DNA from: Aestuariispira insulae
Lineage (GTDB): Bacteria; Pseudomonadota; Alphaproteobacteria; UBA8366; Aestuariispiraceae
DNA: 64,000 nucleotides
Direction: 5' to 3'
NCBI RefSeq assembly: GCF_003385955.1
Contig: NZ_QRDW01000002.1
Coordinates: forward strand, 62,001-126,000
In this document: in pieces, positions 1-6,802 of the stretch
Layout: each line of letters opens with the position of its first letter
How positions within the stretch are numbered: the first letter of the stretch is position 1
Made by a program: the position numbers and the translations under genes
Notes under the pieces: model-generated
Databases searched by the model: none
The model's input: the letters and a program-made list of their open reading frames with translations, nothing else
Told to the model about the DNA's origin: nothing

Positions 1-903
1 CCAGTTCACTTCCGTCAGCAGGATGGATTTCACCGCAAGCGCCTCGCGCGGGCCGACGATGACGCGCTGGTTTGCCGGGTCCAGCTTGATCACATAAAGC
101 GGGTCGGTATCATCAATGCGTCCGCCGATGCCAAGGCCCCGGCGCTGGCCGATGGTATATTTGATAATGCCGTTATGGCGCCCAAGAACCGTGCCGTCCA
201 TATGGACGATTTCACCATCTTCGACCGCTTCGGGGCGCAGTTTTTCCACGATCGAGACATAAGACCCGTCGGGTACGAAACAGATATCCTGGCTATCGGG
301 CTTGTCCGCCACTTCCAGGCCGAACCGGGCCGCATGCTCTCTGGTTTCGGCCTTTTCCATGCCGCCCAGCGGAAAGCGCAGGAAATCCAGCTGTTCCTGG
401 GTGGTGGCAAAGAGGAAATAGCTCTGGTCCTTGTTCGGATCAGCACCGCGATGCATCTCCGCCTTTAGCGGTCCTTGCATCTGCTGGACATAGTGACCGG
501 TCGCCATCACATCAGCGCCCAGGTCCTTAGCCGTTGCCAACAGATCGCGGAATTTCACCGTTTGGTTACAGCGCACACAGGGGATGGGTGTTTCACCGCG
601 CGCGTAGGAATCAGCAAATTCCTGGATGACACTGTCTTTGAACTTGCTTTCATAATCCAGGACATAATGCGGAAAGCCCAATGTGTCGGCAACATTGCGC
701 GCGTCATATATATCCTGACCGGCACAACAGGCCCCGGTTTTCTGGATCATCTCACCATGGTCATAAAGCTGCAGGGTAATGCCGACCACATCATAGCCCT
801 GTTCATGCAAAAGGGCCGCGGTGACAGACGAATCAACGCCGCCCGACATGGCCACGACCACACGGGTGTCTTTTGGTTCTTTGTCGATTCCCAGCGAGTT
901 CAT
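1..903 (-). CDS. mnmA: tRNA-specific 2-thiouridylase MnmA (3' end outside window)
   Basis: Reading the minus strand from the ATG at 903 gives 301 uninterrupted codons running off the window edge. The N-terminus carries the PP-loop ATP-pyrophosphatase motif SGGVDSS (about residues 20-26). Further on are [16 protein letters not shown], the CVRCN segment with a catalytic-type cysteine, the TGHY motif, DQSYFLF, the second cysteine in [12 protein letters not shown], and [10 protein letters not shown]. All are hallmarks of MnmA, which activates U34 of tRNA-Lys/Glu/Gln with ATP and inserts sulfur at C2. Family members are roughly 360-390 residues, so about 60-90 C-terminal residues lie outside. It is divergent from the gene at 1088. 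Identification is firm; only the end is missing. Confidence 0.95.
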   Translation of the reverse strand, partial: MNSLGIDKEPKDTRVVVAMSGGVDSSVTAALLHEQGYDVVGITLQLYDHGEMIQKTGACCAGQDIYDARNVADTLGFPHYVLDYESKFKDSVIQEFADSYARGETPIPCVRCNQTVKFRDLLATAKDLGADVMATGHYVQQMQGPLKAEMHRGADPNKDQSYFLFATTQEQLDFLRFPLGGMEKAETREHAARFGLEVADKPDSQDICFVPDGSYVSIVEKLRPEAVEDGEIVHMDGTVLGRHNGIIKYTIGQRRGLGIGGRIDDTDPLYVIKLDPANQRVIVGPREALAVKSILLTEVNW

Positions 904-1087
904 GTTCCGTCTTCCAACTGTCTTGAGACCGGCCATCATACCGGATGTGGCCGGGTATATAGGTTTTCTGCGGTGAATGGCAAGGGGCTGTGGAAAAGTC
1001 GCCATTGGCGCTGTTAAGGCTTTCTTCGCCAAATGCTGGTATTCTTGCACTCTTTCAAGGCTGTAGGTTTATTCGGAGAATGGGGAC

Positions 1088-1972
1088 ATGATCTGTTTCC
1101 GGCGGATCGCATTCGTGATTATTGCAGGATTGTTTGGCGGTGTTGCCGGGGGGCCGGTCGGCCAGGGCTTTGCAGCCGACAAACCAGTCATCCATTGGAT
1201 TTCCGGGCCGATCCCCGAGGCGGTCATAGAAGAAAACGGCCAGATGTCCGGGGGGTTCCTGTTTGAAACCGTACGCTGGTTTGCCAGCCGTATGCCGGGC
1301 TATACCCACCGTTACCAACTGGTGCCGCTGAAACGCACCCATCAATTGCTGCAAAATGCGGATAGGATTTATTGCGGCTTTTCCCTGCTGCGCAATGCCG
1401 CGCGCGCCAGGCTCTATCATTTCAGCGAGCCGATCCATTGGGCACAAGGTTTTCGTGCCGGATACCGGGCCGGGAACGAAGATGTGGAACATTCCCTGAT
1501 TGAGGGTAAGGGGCTTGATATGGCCCAGTTCCTGGCTGGTACCGGCAAGGCAGGGCGGATATTGGGGCGGAGCTATAATCCGCAGCTGGATCTCTTCCTG
1601 GAAGAATTGAAAGGCCAGGGGCGCTTGCTGGAGGTGCCGGAACAGGCGGGCCTGATGGAGATGCTGGGGCGCGACCGGATCGATCTTCTGATCGATTACC
1701 CGCGCATGTTCCTGGGCACGGAAAAGCTGTCCACAGTATCGGTGATCGGGGTGAAACCGTATAACGCCATCCATTTTGCCTGTGCCATGACGACGGAAGG
1801 CCGGGCAGTGATTGACCGGGTTGACGGCATTATCGCGGATGAGCCGGCTTTGCCCGGCTATGCCGCTTTTCGCCTGCGCATGCTGCCGCCGGACCATGCC
1901 AGGGCGCTGGCCGATCAATTCGTGCGCTATCGTGAGGATAATAACCCTCAATCTTCTGACGAAGCGGGCTGA
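1088..1972 (+). CDS. periplasmic solute-binding-like protein, first of a tandem pair
   Basis: A 294-residue exported protein with a cleavable signal peptide (residues 1-30, ending GQGFAA). The mature part looks like the extracellular solute-binding family 3 fold, of the TIGR02285 type seen in proteobacteria: PVIHWISGPIPEAVI near the start, LVPLKRTHQLL, then GRDRIDLLIDYPRMFL in lobe 2. No ABC permease or ATPase is adjacent, so a sensory or orphan binding role is as likely as import. The next gene (2042) is a paralogue at roughly half identity by eye. The ATG at 1088 has purine-rich GGAGAATGGGG upstream. The ligand is unknown. Confidence 0.85.
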   Translation: MICFRRIAFVIIAGLFGGVAGGPVGQGFAADKPVIHWISGPIPEAVIEENGQMSGGFLFETVRWFASRMPGYTHRYQLVPLKRTHQLLQNADRIYCGFSLLRNAARARLYHFSEPIHWAQGFRAGYRAGNEDVEHSLIEGKGLDMAQFLAGTGKAGRILGRSYNPQLDLFLEELKGQGRLLEVPEQAGLMEMLGRDRIDLLIDYPRMFLGTEKLSTVSVIGVKPYNAIHFACAMTTEGRAVIDRVDGIIADEPALPGYAAFRLRMLPPDHARALADQFVRYREDNNPQSSDEAG

Positions 1973-2041
1973 AGTCATTAATTCTTTATTGGCATTCGTC
2001 GGTTAGTCTTAAAAGGGCGGCCGGGGGGACAAGACGGTGCC

Positions 2042-2902
2042 ATGGAGATGAAAGTTAAACTTGCCCCTTTTCAATTGGTCTTTGGCCTGATTCTTGGGAT
2101 TGCCATTCTTTTGGGGCGGCCGGTTTCAGCAGCGGATCCACCGGTCATTCGATGGATTGCCGGGTTGGTGCCGGGGGCAATCACGGAAACCGACGGGTCC
2201 ATGAGCGGCGGTTTCATGTATGAGACATCACTTTGGTTCGTGGACCGTATGAACGAATATGACCACCGGTTTCAGATCGTACCCTGGAAGCGCACTCATG
2301 CGCTTCTGGCCGGCGCAGATGAACTCTATTGCAGCTTTGCTTTGTTAAAGACTGCGGATCGGGCGCAACTCTATTATTACAGTGAACCGGTGCAGTGGGC
2401 CCTGGGCTTTCGGGCGGCGTTCCAGACCGGGAATGAGACAGTGGAGCGTGCGTTGTCGAAGGAAGATCATTTGGCAACGGACCTTTTTCTGGCAGGGAAG
2501 GGGCTGACCGGACGGGTCTTGGGCCGGACCTACAATCAGGTTGTGGATCAGTTTTTCACCCACATGAAGGATGAGGACCGTCTTATGGAAGTCAGTGAGC
2601 GTGCCAAGCTGTTGGAGATGCTTCAAAAGGGTCGCATTGACCTGATGATAGATTATCCCAGGGTGTTCCTGGCGGGAGATGGTTTAAGGACCGTATCCAT
2701 TACGGGCGTGAAACGGTATAATTCGGTGCATTTTGCCCGTGTCCGAACGCCGGAGGGAAAAGAAGTGATCAGGCAGGTTGACGCTCTGATAGCTAAACAG
2801 CCGGTGCCGCCTGTCTATGCTGGGTTCCGTTTCCGGATGCTGCCGGATGATCATGCAAGAGAGCTTGAACAACAATTTCTGAATTATTCGAAACGGCCTT
2901 GA
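2042..2902 (+). CDS. periplasmic solute-binding-like protein, second of a tandem pair
   Basis: A 286-residue paralogue of the preceding gene, with signal peptide 1-30 (ending RPVSAA) and the same landmarks in order: PVIRWIAGLVPGAI, MSGGFMYET, VPWKRTHALL, GRIDLMIDYPRVFL and RFRMLPDDHARELEQQF. The pair clearly arose by tandem duplication and has diverged. It lies 69 bp after the first copy and 22 bp before the gene at 2925, so co-transcription is likely. As with its twin there is no transporter next to it. ATG at 2048 (second Met) is an alternative start. Function beyond periplasmic ligand binding is not inferable. Confidence 0.85.
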   Translation: MEMKVKLAPFQLVFGLILGIAILLGRPVSAADPPVIRWIAGLVPGAITETDGSMSGGFMYETSLWFVDRMNEYDHRFQIVPWKRTHALLAGADELYCSFALLKTADRAQLYYYSEPVQWALGFRAAFQTGNETVERALSKEDHLATDLFLAGKGLTGRVLGRTYNQVVDQFFTHMKDEDRLMEVSERAKLLEMLQKGRIDLMIDYPRVFLAGDGLRTVSITGVKRYNSVHFARVRTPEGKEVIRQVDALIAKQPVPPVYAGFRFRMLPDDHARELEQQFLNYSKRP

Positions 2903-2924
2903 AGTCGGCGTCAGGAGGGGGAAT

Positions 2925-3422
2925 ATGAATGACCGTGAGTTGCTGCGCATCGCACGATTTTATGCGGAGAGCTTTCTGGAAATTGCACGGGAACCGCTAC
3001 CAGACATAGCGGATTGCCTGGCTGGCATTGTCGGCGAAGAGGATGATATCGGCCTGTTGACGGCGGCGACCCTCTATACGCCGGTGATCCATTTAATGCC
3101 CAGCGAGGATTTCATCGCAAAAACCTATGGCAAGGATGTGTTCAACCTCCTGATGGAGACCACCTATGACCCGGGCCTGAATTTGGCCCGGCGCCACCGC
3201 GCGATCAAGGCGAGGGTCCGGGATATGGATGCGCGGACGAAGATTTTACAGCTTGCGGTGCTCCGGGGATATGCGCCGCTGGAGCTGTCGCTGATGCGAT
3301 CGGCCGGCATCAACGCCAGGGATTATGTCCAATCGCTGGAATCCGTGGCCGCGTCACTGCGCGATACCTGTCCGGCCCTGTATGATCAATTCCTGGAAGA
3401 TTTGGATAACGTGGCTTTGTGA
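2925..3422 (+). CDS. degenerate HD-like (SpoT-type fold) protein, copy 1
   Basis: A 165-residue soluble all-helical protein preceded by a strong Shine-Dalgarno (AGGAGGGGG). The layout resembles the HD domain of RelA/SpoT: LLTAATLYTPVIH sits where AAxLHDxxED is expected, then YGKDVFNLLMETTYD, then RTKILQLAVLRGY where the KLADRLHNM segment would be. The histidine-aspartate metal ligands are replaced (Y-T for H-D), so hydrolase activity is unlikely. The next gene (3550) is a paralogue. The family assignment is an inference from motif spacing; the conservative label is hypothetical protein. Confidence 0.7.
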   Translation: MNDRELLRIARFYAESFLEIAREPLPDIADCLAGIVGEEDDIGLLTAATLYTPVIHLMPSEDFIAKTYGKDVFNLLMETTYDPGLNLARRHRAIKARVRDMDARTKILQLAVLRGYAPLELSLMRSAGINARDYVQSLESVAASLRDTCPALYDQFLEDLDNVAL

Positions 3423-3549
3423 ATGCTGATTGCGTCCTGGCCTGGCTGTCGGCTGTTTCTGGCCATGGGCATGGTTTTTCGTGTAGAATTTAGAAATTGA
3501 AAACCGGATAGATCCGGAAAACCGGCCGCCATGCAAAAAGGATCGGCCA

Positions 3550-4164
3550 ATGATGGGTTTAACAGAGACACCGGCACCGGAGGCCGGTTCGGCTGACCGG
3601 CTCCGCAACGCGCGCTATGTCGCGACATGTTACCTGGAACATCATCCGGGTGTTTATCATGATGTTTTTGACGAAATGCGCGGCCTGTTCCCGAAAGAGG
3701 CGGACCCGGGGCTGCTGGCCGCCGCGGCGCTCTATACACCGGTTGTTCATGTCCGACCCGCCGAATGGCGGATTGAGCGAGGGTTTGGACATGATGTTTT
3801 TCGCTTGCTGATGGAAACCACCTATGATCCGGCACTTGGGCCGCAAGACCGTTTGGCCGCCATGACAGAGCGCCTGCCCATGTTGAGCGATCGCGGTTTG
3901 ATTTTACAGGTGGCGGCGCTGAAGGCCTATTTCGAACAGGATGTCTACCTCCACAGTCGGGTCTGCCCCGATGGGGATCTTGATTATTGCCGATGGCTGG
4001 AAGGGGTGCTGACTTCGCTGTCGGATATCTGTCCGGAATTGGCGGCAAGAACCGGCCGCATGTTGGCCTTTTATCTGCGCCGACGGGCGGATGCACCTTT
4101 CGGTGGGGAGCGAAGCGCCGGTATGGCGGGCTGGGTACGCTCGATTTTTACCCCCGGTAACTGA
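3550..4164 (+). CDS. degenerate HD-like (SpoT-type fold) protein, copy 2
   Basis: A 204-residue paralogue of the gene at 2925. Matching landmarks are LLAAAALYTPVVHVRP, FGHDVFRLLMETTYDPAL, MLSDRGLILQVAALKAY and SLSDICPELAARTGRM, followed by about 40 extra C-terminal residues rich in Arg and Gly. It also lacks the HD metal-binding pair. It starts with two adjacent ATG codons (3550 and 3553) after AAGGAT. The two neighbours form a second tandem-duplicated pair immediately after the duplicated binding proteins. Function unknown; by analogy it could bind a nucleotide or a partner protein without catalysis. Confidence 0.7.
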   Translation: MMGLTETPAPEAGSADRLRNARYVATCYLEHHPGVYHDVFDEMRGLFPKEADPGLLAAAALYTPVVHVRPAEWRIERGFGHDVFRLLMETTYDPALGPQDRLAAMTERLPMLSDRGLILQVAALKAYFEQDVYLHSRVCPDGDLDYCRWLEGVLTSLSDICPELAARTGRMLAFYLRRRADAPFGGERSAGMAGWVRSIFTPGN

Positions 4165-4270
4165 TTGAAGAATTTTCGCGTATTTGTGGTACCATCCCCC
4201 CGACTATAATCATTATTGGTTGGTGGCAGCATGCTGTCACCGGCAGTCAGATCTTCTTATAGGGGGAAAG

Positions 4271-5776
4271 ATGGAGCGTCAGGTAACGCCGGAAACGGCC
4301 CGCGAAGTTTTGAAAAACATCGAACCGGGTGATCATGTGCGGTTTGAAAAAGGCCATTACAAACAATCGCTGTTCATTCGCCTGGGCAACCTGCATGAGG
4401 AGGGGGCACCACAGACAATCTTCGACGCCGAAAAAGGTGTGGTGATCGGCGCAGGGGTTTCGGCCGATGATTTCCGGGAAGAGGGCAATGAGCGATCCAT
4501 CCCCGACGGGACACCGGAGCATAGTTTCCCCGGGCTTTATCCCTTCATTGATGAGGCCCATGTGACGATACGCGAAAGCCGCGGCCTGGAATGGCGCGGC
4601 TTTCATTTTGAGGAGAGCTGGCCCACCCATATATTCCTGGATCGTGTGCGGGATGTGCGGTTGGTGGATTGCCATTTCCTGGATGCCACCTTTGCCATTG
4701 GCGCGACGGGCCGGGAAACCTATGGCATCGAGATCGAAGATTGCAGCTGGTTGCAGGACCGGGTGCCGGGCCGGATCTGGCGCAAGATCCCCTGGTGGCG
4801 AATGCATGGGGCGGAGGGTGACGGCTATCCGCCGGTGGATGTGAAGGGCGACTGGCGGATGTTTGACGGGGATTTCTTCCGCAGCCTCAACATCCGGGGC
4901 GGGGTGGCCATGCGGCGTTGCCGGATCGGTCAGGCTTTTAACGCCTTTCATATGTATAACGACGATTATGAGCCGGATGTCAGCCTGGATGTGGAAATTC
5001 ATGACTGTGATTTCTTCGAGATCCGCGACAATGTGCTGGAGGCGGAACAGGCCTGCACCAACTGGTGGTTCCATAACAACCGGGTCTGGAACACCCATAA
5101 ACCGCTCTCATTGGAAATCAGGGGCGGCGGCGGTCTGTTCCTGTTTGCCAACCGGTTCTGGTTCGATTCCGTGCAGGGGCCGCAGGGCTATGATGCCAAC
5201 CGCGGCGGCGGCATGTTCAAATTTGGCAAAAAACCGCCGAAATCCCCGATGCAGCCCAGCTATTTCTTTCACAATTCCATCGCCAGCCGGTCCGATTATG
5301 CCCGCAAAGGCAGGCTGGCCGGATTGCAGCATTTCAATAATGCGTTGCGCTTCGTACGGCGCGGCACGGACTATTCCCATTTCATTGAGGATCTGCCGGA
5401 AATTTTTGGCAACCTTTCCGCCGATCCCAGCCTGCCGGAATATATTCGCGATCGTTTTGCGATTGATTGGGCGGAATATGACATTTCTTTTCGCAATGAT
5501 GTGGTGTTCCATGAAGCCTGGCCGGGCATCCTGATGGACAATGGTTATAACGAGATTGCCTCCGCCTCATCCCAGGAACCGGGCTTTGCCGACTGGCTGA
5601 CCGGGGATTTCCGCCTATCCGAAGGCTCGCCCTGCCGGGTCGGCAGCATGGCGCGCAGCCTGGCCCTGCCGGCCGGTGGCCATTGGACCCTGGCAGGCGG
5701 CCAGGATATTGGCGCCCTACAGGGCGAAAAACTGACCGAGGGACCGCCTTTCAAGGCGGTGGGGAATGACGGCTAA
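4271..5776 (+). CDS. right-handed parallel beta-helix repeat protein
   Basis: 501 residues from the ATG at 4271, chosen because AGGGGGAAAG lies directly upstream; the frame stays open to a TTG at 4184 but that extension has no ribosome site. The body has short repeating strand-turn units typical of parallel beta-helices (VTIRESRGLEWRGFHFEES, VRDVRLVDCHFLDATF, IEIEDCSW, VSLDVEIHDCDFFEIRDNV). The C-terminus (FRLSEGSPCRVGS ... GGQDIGAL) matches the cap of polysaccharide-acting beta-helix proteins. No signal peptide is visible, odd for a fold that usually acts on extracellular glycans. The stop is 2 bp from the convergent gene's stop. Confidence 0.75.
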   Translation: MERQVTPETAREVLKNIEPGDHVRFEKGHYKQSLFIRLGNLHEEGAPQTIFDAEKGVVIGAGVSADDFREEGNERSIPDGTPEHSFPGLYPFIDEAHVTIRESRGLEWRGFHFEESWPTHIFLDRVRDVRLVDCHFLDATFAIGATGRETYGIEIEDCSWLQDRVPGRIWRKIPWWRMHGAEGDGYPPVDVKGDWRMFDGDFFRSLNIRGGVAMRRCRIGQAFNAFHMYNDDYEPDVSLDVEIHDCDFFEIRDNVLEAEQACTNWWFHNNRVWNTHKPLSLEIRGGGGLFLFANRFWFDSVQGPQGYDANRGGGMFKFGKKPPKSPMQPSYFFHNSIASRSDYARKGRLAGLQHFNNALRFVRRGTDYSHFIEDLPEIFGNLSADPSLPEYIRDRFAIDWAEYDISFRNDVVFHEAWPGILMDNGYNEIASASSQEPGFADWLTGDFRLSEGSPCRVGSMARSLALPAGGHWTLAGGQDIGALQGEKLTEGPPFKAVGNDG

Positions 5777-5778
5777 GA

Positions 5779-6675
5779 TCAGGAACGGCCAGTGCTGGTG
5801 AAGCCGAGATGGTGTTCATACAAACCCAGCCAGACCTTTGATGCCTCCCGTGCGGCTGTTAGATCGGCGGGTGATGCGCCAGCTTCGTATTTCGCTTTTT
5901 TGGAAAGGACCTCCTCGCGTTCACGATCCCAGCTGGACGGGTCTTTTTTCTGGTGCAGCTCAATGGCGATATAGAGCCATTTCAAATAGTCGATCGGGTC
6001 CGGTTCACCGGTTTTTCCTTCAAAGCTCAAGTTGCTGACGGAATAGGCTGACGCTATGGCCCCTTTTCTCGCGGCTCTGATAAAGGAACGGCGTGCCTTT
6101 CGGTAACTTTGATCAATGCCAAAGCCGGTTTCGTAGAAAATTCCAAGATTGTTTGACGCACTTGCATGGCCAAGCTCGGCAGCTTTCTTGGTCCATTTTA
6201 CCGAATTGGCGGGATCATTCTGTGTGTAGTAATAGGTGCCAAGATAGAACATCGAATGCATGTTGCCCTGATCAGCGGCTTCAGTCAGGTAAGGAACAGC
6301 TTTGGTGATGTTTTTTACAACACCGTTGCCGACATAGTAGGATTCCCCGACAAAGGCGGCGGCAGGCTTATAACCATTCTCGAACGCCTTTTTGGACCAT
6401 TCAAAGGCCTGCTTTGAGTTTTGTTCAATGCCCAGGCCGCTGTTAAGATGGATGGACAAAGCATACATGGCTTCCGGGAAGCCTTCCTCCGCCAGCTTGA
6501 GATAGCCCTGGACTGCCTCTTCGGACTGATCGTTTCGATACATCTCCACATATCGGTCAAGCTCTGCCTGATGGTGGGGGGACGGCTCTGTTTTTGCTGT
6601 CGGCTGAACCTGGGACTGACAAGCCGCTATCATCAGAGACAGGGCCAATGCGGCCAGTTTTAGTCGGTTTTCCAT
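5779..6675 (-). CDS. Sel1-repeat lipoprotein
   Basis: 298 residues. The N-terminus is a lipoprotein signal with lipobox IAAC (Cys19), so the protein should be anchored to a membrane facing the periplasm. From residue 60 to about 230 there are five or so Sel1-like (SLR/TPR) helical hairpins, such as AMYALSIHLNSGLGIEQNSKQ, AAAFVGESYYVGNGV, HSMFYLGTYYYTQND and ASNNLGIFYETGFGIDQ, a protein-protein interaction scaffold. A hairpin terminator (6760-6785) separates it from the upstream nuclease gene, so it is probably its own transcript. Partner unknown. Confidence 0.85.
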   Translation of the reverse strand: MENRLKLAALALSLMIAACQSQVQPTAKTEPSPHHQAELDRYVEMYRNDQSEEAVQGYLKLAEEGFPEAMYALSIHLNSGLGIEQNSKQAFEWSKKAFENGYKPAAAFVGESYYVGNGVVKNITKAVPYLTEAADQGNMHSMFYLGTYYYTQNDPANSVKWTKKAAELGHASASNNLGIFYETGFGIDQSYRKARRSFIRAARKGAIASAYSVSNLSFEGKTGEPDPIDYLKWLYIAIELHQKKDPSSWDREREEVLSKKAKYEAGASPADLTAAREASKVWLGLYEHHLGFTSTGRS

Positions 6676-6759
6676 GGTCCCTGATCCCTTAAAGCAATAT
6701 GTCCGCGATCAAGGTAGTTTGCGATTAAGTGACCGGCAACCGAATTCCTGGAAACAATT

Positions 6760-6785
6760 GGCCGGGGCGATGTTACGCCCCGGCC
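6760..6785 (-). terminator. GC-rich hairpin after the RTX nuclease gene
   Basis: A perfect inverted repeat, GGCCGGGGCG - 6-nt loop - CGCCCCGGCC, lies 17 bp past the stop of the minus-strand nuclease gene. On the minus strand it is followed by AATTGTTT rather than a pure T run, so termination may be imperfect. Confidence 0.6.
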
Positions 6786-6802
6786 ATGATTTGTTTATTC
6801 AG

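Noticed and set aside
1055-1978. Minus-strand open frame of 307 codons
   Set aside because: Antisense to the binding-protein gene at 1088, which has a signal peptide, ribosome site and a paralogue.
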